Shown in pieces: positions 45,775-53,511 of a stretch of 64,000 nt of DNA. The translations under genes were made by a program, and so were the position numbers. The stretch comes from Emergencia timonensis (GTDB lineage Bacteria > Bacillota > Clostridia > Peptostreptococcales > Anaerovoracaceae), in assembly GCF_900086585.1 (NCBI RefSeq), contig NZ_FLKM01000008.1:1240001-1304000 (forward strand), in the 5' to 3' direction. Under the pieces are notes generated by a model. It had not been told where the DNA came from. It worked only from the letters and a program-made list of their open reading frames with translations, and ran no database searches. Numbering within the stretch: the stretch's first letter is position 1; each line of letters begins with the position of its first letter.

Positions 45775-46195
45775 AAGCAGCAGAGAGCTGCTCTGCATTA
45801 CGGGCAGCGAAAAGAACTATGCCTTGGACTTGAAGTGGATTGCAGAAATTTATGCAGACGTGCATATTTCTCCCTTTCCCTGTCTGCCGCCACACTATAT
45901 CGGCATGTACAATTATAAGGGGCAAATTATTCCAGTTATCAGCCTTGAAGAGGCTGATGCGAGAATTCTTATTATCATTCGATGTAATGACTGCCTTTTT
46001 GCCATGGCAGTATCAAAAGAACCCTTTATCATCGATCAGAAGGACGTAGAGGAAATTGATTCCCTGCATCCCGATACCATGTCCGGCCTTTGGGCGGAAC
46101 AAGCCTTGTATCAGATGGAGGGCACTCTGGTTTCGCTGCTGGATATCCAGAGCAGCGTAGAAAAAATGCAATCGATGAATGAAAAGGAATTTTAA
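45764..46195 (+). CDS. cheW: CheW-like adaptor protein
   Basis: 143 residues. LLCITGSEKNYALDLKWIAE then PCLPPHYIGMYNYKGQIIPV fits CheW's two-lobe barrel (-YALP---V-EI and --Y--G---YKG-IIPV). It is the best of the three CheW-like products and probably couples the MCP to CheA. ATG 45764 follows AAGGAGGGCG and lies inside cheA. It is last in the operon, with a terminator 10-50 bp downstream. Confidence 0.75.
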   Translation: MNSKSSRELLCITGSEKNYALDLKWIAEIYADVHISPFPCLPPHYIGMYNYKGQIIPVISLEEADARILIIIRCNDCLFAMAVSKEPFIIDQKDVEEIDSLHPDTMSGLWAEQALYQMEGTLVSLLDIQSSVEKMQSMNEKEF

Positions 46196-46201
46196 AAAGA
46201 T

Positions 46202-46245
46202 AAACTGTTATGATTACACCTCTAGCGATCATAACAGTTTTTTAT
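46202..46245 (+). terminator. Terminator of the chemosensory operon
   Basis: AAACTGTTATGAT and ATCATAACAGTTT pair, followed by TTTATTT. Confidence 0.85.
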
Positions 46246-46271
46246 TTACGAGAAAAGAAATCAAAAAAGTC

Positions 46272-46325
46272 TTGACAGGCGAACAAATGTTAGCTAAAAT
46301 ATAAAAAAGAGAACGAACGTTAGCC
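46272..46325 (+). promoter_or_regulatory. Promoter with two operator copies for the TetR/radical-SAM pair
   Basis: TTGACA (46272-46277), a 17-bp spacer, then TAAAAT (46295-46300). Two related sites of pattern GAAC-N4-GTTAGC occur at 46281-46294 (within the spacer) and 46311-46324 (over the start region), a layout suited to TetR autorepression. Confidence 0.7.
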
Positions 46326-46347
46326 TAAAGAGAAGGGGGATGGAACA

Positions 46348-46965
46348 TTGAAGAGGAACACGAAGGAAGATATTTTGATTGCCGCATTGAATCTCTTTGC
46401 GGAGAAGGGCTTTGACGGCGTCAGTGTACGTGACATTGCAGAAGAAGTGGGAATCAGACAGAGCTCTTTGTATAAACATTACGAGAGTAAACAAGACATC
46501 TTTGACAACATTTTGATTCGGATGGAAGAACAGTATCAGCGAATGACGTTAGAGGTTCGTGCGCCGCAGGGTGCGATGCAGGATGTAGCAAAGGCTTACG
46601 AGATCATTACGACGGAGGAACTGAAGGAGATTGCCAGAGGAATGTTTTTCTATTGGACGGAGAGCGATTATGCCTCTCGTTTTCGCAAGATGCTTCTGGT
46701 GGAACAGTATAAGAGTGAAGAGAAGAGCAGGCTGTATCACGAATATCTGACAGACGGGCCGCTGAAGTTTATGGCTGAATTATTCAGACTGCTCGTTGAA
46801 AGAGAATGCTTCATACAAGAAGACTGGGAGTTTCTCGCTCTGGAATTCTACTCACCAATCATTTTTCTCATGGCCAGGTATGACAGCGGCGCGGAGAGAG
46901 AAGTCATTATTCGGCAGCTGAATCAGCATATAGAACACTTTGCAGCGCATTACAGAAAGGATTAG
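46348..46965 (+). CDS. TetR-family transcriptional regulator
   Basis: 205 residues from TTG 46348, after GAAGGGGGA. The HTH is SVRDIAEEVGIRQSSLYKHYE at about residues 27-47. The C-terminal part is unassigned. It is followed 2 bp later by the radical SAM gene, and its upstream sites indicate control of this two-gene unit. Confidence 0.9.
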   Translation: MKRNTKEDILIAALNLFAEKGFDGVSVRDIAEEVGIRQSSLYKHYESKQDIFDNILIRMEEQYQRMTLEVRAPQGAMQDVAKAYEIITTEELKEIARGMFFYWTESDYASRFRKMLLVEQYKSEEKSRLYHEYLTDGPLKFMAELFRLLVERECFIQEDWEFLALEFYSPIIFLMARYDSGAEREVIIRQLNQHIEHFAAHYRKD

Positions 46966-46967
46966 AG

Positions 46968-48065
46968 ATGACAGTACAGAAACAATTTGATTTGGAAAAC
47001 TATCTGACGACAGGGGTTGAAAATATCGTGAAGGGTGCAATCAAGGCCACCTTAAAAGACCCCAAGGAAAGCGCATTTATGGTTTCTTTTGCTGCTGCCA
47101 GCAAGAAAGGGGCCAGCCGCCGCAGACAGTGGGCGGATAAGGGCGAACATATCCCGCCCTTTCTCATCGCCAGTATCACCAGCGCCTGCAATTTACACTG
47201 CAGCGGCTGCTATGCCAGAAGCAACGAAAGTTGCGTAGATGGGCTGCCCGACTGTCAGCTCACAGCGGAACAATGGCTGGCAATTTTTCTGGAAGCCAGG
47301 GAGCTGGGCATTAACTTTATCCTCTTGGCAGGGGGAGAACCTTTTTTACGGAGGGATATTATTGAAGCGGCTGCAAAAGTGCCGGAAATACTCTTTCCGA
47401 TTTTCACCAATGGGACCATGATGGATGAAGCGTATCTGCAGCTTTTTCAGCAGTGCAGAAATCTTGTTCCCATTTTCAGCATCGAGGGAGATGAGAATCT
47501 GACAGACCAGCGAAGAGGGGAAGGGACTTACGCCACTTTACTGACGGCTATGGAACAGATGAAACGGCGCGGTCTGCTCTTTGGAACTTCTGTCACAGTG
47601 ACGACCGAAAACAAAGACGTCGTTACTTCCCCCGATTTTCTCAGCCAGCTTTCCCGTTTCGACTGTAAGGCGGTCATCTATGTGGAATATGTGCCAGTAA
47701 CGGAGGAGAGCCGAGAACTGGCTTTTGGCGATGAGGAACGAGAGTGGTTTCAATCGAAGCTGTCGGCGGTGAGAGAAGAGAAGCCGGAGATGGTCTTCAT
47801 CTCTTTTCCCGGCGATGAAAAGAGTTCCGGCGGCTGTTTGGCGGCGGGCAGGGGATTTTTCCACATCAATTCCCATGGCGGAGCAGAACCGTGTCCCTTT
47901 TCACCCTACTCTGATATCAACGTCAAGGAGACATCATTGAAAGAGGCTCTTCACTCCAGGTTGTTTACGTTTCTTCACGAACAGGAGCTTTTGACGGCAG
48001 ACCATCAGGGCGGATGTGTATTGTTTGAAAAGCGGGAACAGGTGGAGAAACTCCTGGCCCAGTAA
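46968..48065 (+). CDS. Radical SAM enzyme of unknown specificity
   Basis: 365 residues. The FeS cysteines are CNLHCSGC (near residue 75), followed by the SAM-binding ILLAGGEPFLRRD. The central barrel has FPIFTNGTMM, then IFSIEGDENLTDQRRGEGTY (a substrate-side motif common to SPASM-type family members). The C-terminus has CLAAGRGFFHINSHGGAEPC and GGCVLF, a reduced Cys set. It is coupled to a TetR regulator and no peptide precursor is visible nearby, so its substrate is unknown. Confidence 0.85.
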   Translation: MTVQKQFDLENYLTTGVENIVKGAIKATLKDPKESAFMVSFAAASKKGASRRRQWADKGEHIPPFLIASITSACNLHCSGCYARSNESCVDGLPDCQLTAEQWLAIFLEARELGINFILLAGGEPFLRRDIIEAAAKVPEILFPIFTNGTMMDEAYLQLFQQCRNLVPIFSIEGDENLTDQRRGEGTYATLLTAMEQMKRRGLLFGTSVTVTTENKDVVTSPDFLSQLSRFDCKAVIYVEYVPVTEESRELAFGDEEREWFQSKLSAVREEKPEMVFISFPGDEKSSGGCLAAGRGFFHINSHGGAEPCPFSPYSDINVKETSLKEALHSRLFTFLHEQELLTADHQGGCVLFEKREQVEKLLAQ

Positions 48066-48075
48066 GTTCCTCTCT

Positions 48076-48123
48076 TTCGACACCCGCCTTCGACAGCAAC
48101 CCCCACAGAGTTCATGATAGAAT
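48076..48123 (+). promoter_or_regulatory. Two perfect Spo0A boxes and candidate spoIIE promoter
   Basis: TTCGACA, the reverse complement of the 0A box TGTCGAA, occurs at 48076-48082 and 48089-48095. A -10-like TAGAAT lies at 48118-48123, 23 bp after the TTCGAC hexamer of the second box. In Bacillus subtilis, spoIIE and spoIIG use Spo0A-dependent sigma-A promoters with abnormally long spacers, so this resembles that type. Confidence 0.65.
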
Positions 48124-48138
48124 ATGTAAAAAATGAGC

Positions 48139-48251
48139 ACATAACGGAGCGAAAGCTCCTATGTACACATGCGCCGCTATGGCGGCGACATTTCATAAGG
48201 AACGTTTTTTGAAACATACGGAAATATCGCTTACGGTTCATATTTCCTATG
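48139..48251 (+). ncRNA. Three successive hairpins in the spoIIE leader (candidate structured RNA)
   Basis: Hairpin 1 (48139-48164) is GGAGC-GAAA-GCTCC with an outer ACATA/TATGT pair. Hairpin 2 (48169-48191) is CGCCGC-TATG-GCGGCG with outer ATG/CAT. Hairpin 3 (48215-48251) is GGAAATAT/ATATTTCC with outer CATA/TATG. The transcript leading to spoIIE would carry them. No known family is recognised; a repetitive element is an alternative. Confidence 0.5.
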
Positions 48252-48285
48252 TTATAAAAATCAAAGGGAACAAAGGGGAAGAAAT

Positions 48286-50031
48286 ATGGAATTTGTAGGG
48301 AACCAGATTAATTTCAAAACCGTGTTGGCCACTTTGACAGTGGCCTTCTTTATTGGTCGGATCAATCTGTTCGAAGGGACCTTTCCGGCCACAGTGGCGC
48401 TGATTACCGTCATGGTGGCGGTATCGACAGTATACATATATTTGGTGCCGGTCATTGCGGTTGCGATGCTGACTTATGGGGGAGCCGTCTTAAATCTCTA
48501 TGGTGATATGATGGCTATGATATTTTGCGGGATATTTTTTCTGTTCTTTCACAATCACAGATTTACCATAAATCAGAGAACGTCAGTAGCAGTTGCCGCA
48601 GTTATTGTCTTCAACTGCGCTTATTACGCCTATGGGCATTTGACCTACCTGTTGAGCATAGAGACCATGATCAAAGAAACGATTGCGGTCATCGTCTTTA
48701 TCAGAGTATTCAATACCATAGCAAGGATTCTTTTCGTAGGGAAAAATCCCATGCAGATCTCGGAAGAAAAAATTGGACTAGCCTACGAGATTTTCTTAAT
48801 CTCATTAATCGGTGCCATTGATTCTGTACAAGTAGTCTTTCCACTCTGGCTGCTTGCCATTGTGGTGATTCAGTACTGCAAAGGGATTCAGCCGGCTATG
48901 GCAGCCGCCGGTATTGCGGCCGTTTTCTGGCAATGTCAGCATGTGGATTACGCAGAGCTCTTTATCGGTCTTTTTGCAGGCATGCTCACAGGATGGTTCC
49001 TGGCTTCGCTGATTGACGGAAAATATCGCAAAACGATGCTGGCGCTGACGATTTTTGCTACAATCGCATTATCTGCCAGTGACCAGATTTACGGCGCCGC
49101 GGCAGCTATGGCTCTGTTTATCGCTGTGCCGAGCGGTATCATCACCAGGTTATGGTGTGTTGGTGAGGAGCGGTTCTGTCAACAGTCTGCCACGGGAGCG
49201 GATTTGAAGCTGGAAGCGATTCGGCGTGACTTGATGAAAAAGCGGGAAGTCTTTCTCAGTCTGAGCAAGCTATACAGTGCCGGCATGGACAACAAACAGA
49301 TTGTTTCTTATCAGTTTGACGGCATGGCGAGGACGGTTAATGAGCTGATGCAAGACTTGGAAGGCCGAGGTGAATCTTCTGCGGCTAGAAACGCGCCGCA
49401 GATTCTGGTGGGAAGCGCATCTTATGCCTTTGAAGCAGTGTCTGGCGATAGCTGCCTGTCCTTTTCTTTCGGCAAAAATAAGCAGGCGCTGATTATCAGT
49501 GACGGCATGGGCAAGGGCAGCCGGGCGGCCACAGAAAGCAAGCTGGTAGTTACAACCTTATCCAAGCTGCTGTCTGCCGGTTTTGACGTAGATATCGCCA
49601 TGAAGACGGTCAACGCCATTTTGATGACGGGTAACAGTGCGGAGATGTTTGCCACGGTGGATTTGGCAATCATAGATAAGGTGACTGGCAGAGCGCAGAT
49701 CTTTAAAATGGGCGCAGCCTCCACCTACGTAAAACACAACGGCAGCGTCTCTATGCTGAAACGGCCGGCGCCGCCGGTGGGCATTGTGGACGGACTGAAG
49801 TTAGAGTACATCGATGTAAGATTAAAAAGGGGAGACTTGCTGATTATGGTTTCTGACGGCGTCACTGACTGCGACCGCAGCGACCCTGACGGCCAGTGGC
49901 TGAGAGAGCGGCTGACGGAGCTGGGCAGCCGCGATCCAGATACAGTGGCAGAACTGATTGTAAACAAAGCAGCGGAGAAATATGGAATCAGAGAACGGGA
50001 CGATTTGACCGTCATGGTGGCAGCCATTTAG
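48286..50031 (+). CDS. spoIIE: Stage II sporulation protein E (compact form)
   Basis: 581 residues: a many-TM N-terminal half (about 1-300) and a PP2C-type phosphatase at about 370-581. Phosphatase motifs are VSGDSCLSF, IISDGMGKGSRAATESK, TVDLAIID, MVSDGVTDC and RDDLTVMVA. SpoIIE dephosphorylates SpoIIAA to release sigma-F in the forespore. Compared with Bacillus SpoIIE (about 827 aa), the cytoplasmic region between membrane and phosphatase is very short; only about 60 residues (DLMKKREVFLSLSKLYSAGM onwards) remain. ATG follows AAAGGGG. The upstream Spo0A boxes fit sporulation control. Confidence 0.92.
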   Translation: MEFVGNQINFKTVLATLTVAFFIGRINLFEGTFPATVALITVMVAVSTVYIYLVPVIAVAMLTYGGAVLNLYGDMMAMIFCGIFFLFFHNHRFTINQRTSVAVAAVIVFNCAYYAYGHLTYLLSIETMIKETIAVIVFIRVFNTIARILFVGKNPMQISEEKIGLAYEIFLISLIGAIDSVQVVFPLWLLAIVVIQYCKGIQPAMAAAGIAAVFWQCQHVDYAELFIGLFAGMLTGWFLASLIDGKYRKTMLALTIFATIALSASDQIYGAAAAMALFIAVPSGIITRLWCVGEERFCQQSATGADLKLEAIRRDLMKKREVFLSLSKLYSAGMDNKQIVSYQFDGMARTVNELMQDLEGRGESSAARNAPQILVGSASYAFEAVSGDSCLSFSFGKNKQALIISDGMGKGSRAATESKLVVTTLSKLLSAGFDVDIAMKTVNAILMTGNSAEMFATVDLAIIDKVTGRAQIFKMGAASTYVKHNGSVSMLKRPAPPVGIVDGLKLEYIDVRLKRGDLLIMVSDGVTDCDRSDPDGQWLRERLTELGSRDPDTVAELIVNKAAEKYGIRERDDLTVMVAAI

Positions 50032-50047
50032 GCTGCCGCTTTTTTTG
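50019..50047 (+). terminator. Terminator overlapping the spoIIE stop codon
   Basis: GGCAGCC (50019-50025) pairs with GGCTGCC (50031-50037), then GCTTTTTTT; the TAG stop is in the loop. Confidence 0.8.
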
Positions 50048-50300
50048 TCCAATCTTATAAAATTCTGTTGCATTTTTGCCAAAATGGGCAAAATCTATGC
50101 TTTTGGAAAAAAGCTCGAAAATACTGAAATTCAGACATTTATAGGAAGAGCTTTAACGCAGTTTGATGATTTACGCTTTGAAACCGTTGCAAATACTCGC
50201 TCAAAAACTTTTTTCGAAATCGACAAAAAACACCTTTTAAGCAAAAAAGCCAGCCGAGCTTGGCAAAGCACAGTTTGCCATGGTGTTTCTTTTTCTTTGC
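50048..50300. other. Gene-free gap before the cobalt operon
   Basis: It is AT-rich. An open frame on the plus strand has no ribosome-binding site and an atypical sequence, so I do not call it a gene. Confidence 0.4.
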
Positions 50301-50301
50301 C

Positions 50302-50331
50302 TTGACAAGAGCGTAAATGTCGTAGTAGAAT
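50302..50331 (+). promoter_or_regulatory. Promoter of the cobalamin riboswitch-cbiMNQO operon
   Basis: TTGACA (50302-50307), an 18-bp spacer, then TAGAAT (50326-50331). Confidence 0.65.
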
Positions 50332-50342
50332 GAAACTACAAT

Positions 50343-50520
50343 TGAATGTAAGAAGGTCCCCAAATCGGGGTTAAAAGAGAAGCAAGTGAGAGACTTGCAC
50401 GGTCACGCCGCTGTGAAGACGTAGCCACATCTCAACAATGTCACTGGGAAACTGGGAAGGCGTAGATGTGCGTGTTTGATGTCTAAGTCAGAAGAACTAC
50501 CTGAATACAGCCAATTTGCA
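50343..50520 (+). ncRNA. Cobalamin riboswitch
   Basis: Conserved blocks include AAAAGAGAA before GCAAGTG, ACGGTCACGCCGCTGTGA, CACTGGGAAACTGGGAAGG, and the B12-box-like AGTCAGAAGAACTACCTG. Downstream genes encode cobalt uptake, the expected regulon. Adenosylcobalamin or a related B12 form should shut the operon off. Confidence 0.93.
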
Positions 50521-50596
50521 CAAGGTTACGAACGATGGCCGGGTGTGAACGCGCATGGAAAACCCAAAGCGGTGTCATTGCTTATGGATTCCAGCG

Positions 50597-50632
50597 AGAC
50601 GCCTGTCTGATTTCGGACAAGCGTTTTTATTT
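50597..50632 (+). terminator. Expression-platform terminator of the cobalamin riboswitch
   Basis: ACGCCTGTC pairs with GACAAGCGT around TGATTTCG, followed by TTTTTATTTT, just before the cbiM ribosome-binding site. Confidence 0.75.
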
Positions 50633-50668
50633 TGCGTGAATTTTTGTTTAACCATGAAAGGAGATAAA

Positions 50669-51418
50669 ATGACAAAAAGGCAAAAACTAACTTTATCAAT
50701 TGTTACAGCACTTTCCATTGTATTCGGTATCGTACCGACGGCAAGTGCAATGCACATTATGGAGGGCTATTTACCAGCGATGCATTCCCTTGTATGGGGA
50801 GTTATCTGCGTTCCCTTTGTAGTATGGGGTTTCATTTCCATTAAGAAAACCCTCAGCGAAAACAGAAAAGCAATTACCGTTCTGGCTATGGCTGGAGCAT
50901 TCATCTTTGTTATATCATCACTGAAGATTCCTTCCGTTACAGGAAGCTGTTCTCACATGACAGGTACAGGACTGGGCGCCATTCTCTTTGGGCCTGCTTC
51001 TGTCAGCATCCTTGGAATTATCGTATTGCTATTCCAGGCAATCCTCCTTGCTCACGGCGGACTGACCACTTTGGGAGCAAACACCTTTTCCATGGCCATT
51101 GCAGGACCATTTGTTTCCTTCGGTGTGTATAAGCTCTGCGAAAAGTTAAAAGTCAACAAGATGGTCTCTGTGTTTTTGGCAGCGATGATCGGTGACATTT
51201 TTACATATTGTGTGACAAGTATTCAGCTTGCCGTTGCATATCCTTCTGAAGTAGGAGGCGTCATGGCTTCAGCTGTGAAGTTCCTGGGCGTTTTTGCGCC
51301 GACACAGCTTCCACTGGCAATCGTAGAAGGTATTTTGACGGTTGTCATCGTCATCGGCCTGGAGTCCTTTGCAAAACCTGAACTCAGATCAATAGGCTTT
51401 ATTAAGGAGGGCAGATAG
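50669..51418 (+). CDS. cbiM: Cobalt ECF transporter substrate-binding protein CbiM
   Basis: 249 residues. A signal-like N-terminus ends near [13 protein letters not shown], where the metal-binding N-terminal MHIMEGYLP with its conserved His is exposed after cleavage. Several TM helices follow, with [17 protein letters not shown] near residue 90, a hallmark of CbiM. It binds cobalt for the CbiMNQO importer. ATG 50669 follows GAAAGGAG; upstream extension would overlap the riboswitch terminator. Confidence 0.95.
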   Translation: MTKRQKLTLSIVTALSIVFGIVPTASAMHIMEGYLPAMHSLVWGVICVPFVVWGFISIKKTLSENRKAITVLAMAGAFIFVISSLKIPSVTGSCSHMTGTGLGAILFGPASVSILGIIVLLFQAILLAHGGLTTLGANTFSMAIAGPFVSFGVYKLCEKLKVNKMVSVFLAAMIGDIFTYCVTSIQLAVAYPSEVGGVMASAVKFLGVFAPTQLPLAIVEGILTVVIVIGLESFAKPELRSIGFIKEGR

Positions 51419-51420
51419 TC

Positions 51421-51753
51421 ATGGAAAAGAAAAAAAGCAGAAAAGGACTCGTCATCGTCCTGCTGGTTATCGCCATTCTCATCGCAGTAATCCCATTCCT
51501 CGCCCTAAAAGGCGCGGAGTTTGGAGGATCTGACGATGCGGGCAGCCAGATGGTTGCCGAAATCCAGGGCAGCGAGTATACGCCTTGGTTTGAACCAATT
51601 CTTGAACAGTATCTGGGAGGAGAAATCCCAGGCGAAATAGAGAGTTTGATTTTCTGTCTGCAGACAGGCATCGGCGTCGGGATCGTCGCCTTTATCATGG
51701 GTCGTTTCTACGAGAGACATAAGTGGAAAAAGGATGAAGAAGAGGTAGAATAG
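51421..51753 (+). CDS. cbiN: Cobalt transport protein CbiN
   Basis: 110 residues with two TM helices (VIVLLVIAILIAVIPFLALK and IGVGIVAFIMGRFYE). Between them lies an extracellular loop with GGSDDAGSQMVAEIQGSEYT and WFEPI. CbiN helps CbiM load metal. The gene sits 2 bp after cbiM; its stop overlaps the GTG start of cbiQ. Confidence 0.93.
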   Translation: MEKKKSRKGLVIVLLVIAILIAVIPFLALKGAEFGGSDDAGSQMVAEIQGSEYTPWFEPILEQYLGGEIPGEIESLIFCLQTGIGVGIVAFIMGRFYERHKWKKDEEEVE

Positions 51754-52529
51754 TGATACTAATTGATAAGCTCTGTTACTTATCAAAGATCAGGTACGTT
51801 AATCCAGCAGAAAAGTTCGCCTTCGCGGTGCTGACTCTCATATTCTGTATTGTCAGTCGTTCCATCGTGATGGGGCTTTTCATCCTGGCCTTTAACAGTT
51901 TCCTGACTATAAAGATCGGCGGAATTTCAGCCAGGAGGTACGGCAATCTCATGCTGGTGCCTCTGGCTTTCCTATTGCTCAGTACGGTGGCTATCATCGT
52001 CAATCTGTCAAAGCATCCTCTGGATGCCTTTGCACTGCAGATTGGAGGCTGGTATCTGACCGGCAGCTGGAATTCTGTTTTGCACGGCCTGCAGCTCATT
52101 GTGACAGCCATGGCGGCAGTATCCTGCCTCTATTTTCTGTCTCTCAATACGACCATGACGGACATTCTTTCGGTACTGCGAAAAATGCATTGTCCCGCAC
52201 TGCTTGTAGAACTGATGCTTTTAATTTACCGATACATCTTTGTATTGCTCGATGTGGCTTATTTTATCTCCACGTCGCAGAATGCCAGATTGGGTCATAA
52301 GGATCTGCGCACCTCTATCAAATCCTTTGGCGGAATGGTACAGGCGCTCTTCATCCGCGCCATGAAGCGTTCCAGGAACCTCTATGACGCCATGGAAGCC
52401 CGATGCTACGACGGCGAAATCAGAGTGCTGGAGGAGAATCATGAAGTCAGCAGACGAAATATCATAATGATTGCAGTATTTGAACTCGTTCTCTTCGGGT
52501 TCACCGTGTTTATAAAGATGCAAGGATAG
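51753..52529 (+). CDS. cbiQ: Energy-coupling factor membrane protein CbiQ
   Basis: 258 residues starting at GTG 51753, which overlaps the cbiN stop. It is a T-component with several TM helices and conserved coupling-helix segments, e.g. FIRAMKRSRNLYDAMEARCY near residue 205 (the A-R-like motif that contacts the ATPase). Confidence 0.93.
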   Translation: MILIDKLCYLSKIRYVNPAEKFAFAVLTLIFCIVSRSIVMGLFILAFNSFLTIKIGGISARRYGNLMLVPLAFLLLSTVAIIVNLSKHPLDAFALQIGGWYLTGSWNSVLHGLQLIVTAMAAVSCLYFLSLNTTMTDILSVLRKMHCPALLVELMLLIYRYIFVLLDVAYFISTSQNARLGHKDLRTSIKSFGGMVQALFIRAMKRSRNLYDAMEARCYDGEIRVLEENHEVSRRNIIMIAVFELVLFGFTVFIKMQG

Positions 52530-52537
52530 GAGTTCTG

Positions 52538-53377
52538 ATGAAAGACATCATTATCAAAGCAGATGATTTATATTTTTCCTATGATGACGAAAAGAGTTAT
52601 TCCCTCAACGGCATGAGTCTGGAAATCGAAAGAGGGAAGAAGGTGGCCTTTATGGGGGCCAACGGCGCGGGGAAATCCACTTTTTTTCTCTGTCTCAATG
52701 GGATTCACAGACCGACAGCCGGCACTTTGTACGTTGACGGAGAAGCGGTAGATTATAGTAAAAAAGGACTTTTAAATCTGAGGAGCAAAGTAGGCATCGT
52801 CTTTCAAGACCCTGATAATCAGCTCTTTTCTGCCTCAGTTTTTCAAGAAATCTCTTTCGGCGCGCTGAACATCGGCATGAGTGAAACGGATGCCAAAACG
52901 GCGGTGGAACAGGTGATTGACACCCTGGAAATTACGCCTTTTATGGACAAACCGACCCACTCTCTTTCCGGCGGTCAGAAAAAGCAGGTTTCTATCGCAG
53001 ATGTACTGGTCATGAATCCGGAGGTCATTATCTTGGACGAGCCGGCTTCCTCACTGGACCCTAAGCACACGGTCATTGTCAACAAAATCGTAGACATGCT
53101 GGTTGACCAGGGAATCACTGTACTGATGTCCACTCACAATGTAGACTATGCCCTGGAGTGGGCGGAAGAAATCATCTTGATTCACGATGGAAAGACTTTG
53201 ATGCAGGGTTCGCCCGTAGAGGTGCTTTCAAACGGCCAGGTTCTGGAGAAGACCAATCTGAAAAAACCGGCGGCTATCGAACTCTTTGAAAGCTTGGTGA
53301 GCAAAGGTGTTCTGTCCGCCGATCTGCCAGTTCCCAAAAGCCTGAAAGAACTGGAGACTTATATCGCAAGCCTTTAA
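52538..53377 (+). CDS. cbiO: Energy-coupling factor ATPase CbiO
   Basis: 279 residues. Walker A GANGAGKST, Q-loop VFQDPDNQLFSASVFQEISF, signature SLSGGQKKQ, Walker B VIILDEPASSLDP and H-loop STHNVDYAL are all intact. It powers cobalt uptake by CbiMNQ. ATG follows AGGAG. It is last in the operon. Confidence 0.95.
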   Translation: MKDIIIKADDLYFSYDDEKSYSLNGMSLEIERGKKVAFMGANGAGKSTFFLCLNGIHRPTAGTLYVDGEAVDYSKKGLLNLRSKVGIVFQDPDNQLFSASVFQEISFGALNIGMSETDAKTAVEQVIDTLEITPFMDKPTHSLSGGQKKQVSIADVLVMNPEVIILDEPASSLDPKHTVIVNKIVDMLVDQGITVLMSTHNVDYALEWAEEIILIHDGKTLMQGSPVEVLSNGQVLEKTNLKKPAAIELFESLVSKGVLSADLPVPKSLKELETYIASL

Positions 53378-53398
53378 CCAATAAAATATAAACTAAGA

Positions 53399-53425
53399 GA
53401 CCGCACTGGAGACAGTGCGGTTTTG
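53399..53425 (+). terminator. Terminator of cbiMNQO
   Basis: ACCGCACTG and CAGTGCGGT pair around GAGA, followed by TTTGCC. Confidence 0.8.
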
Positions 53426-53511
53426 CCTTTAGGGAAAGTTGCCATATTCGGTTGAAAAATACATAAGTTCAGCGTATAATCGAAAGTAATTTAATTGAGA
53501 AGGTGAAAATA

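Noticed and set aside
50045..50305. 86-residue frame upstream of the cobalamin riboswitch
   Set aside because: No ribosome-binding site, begins in the spoIIE terminator, and has no family features.
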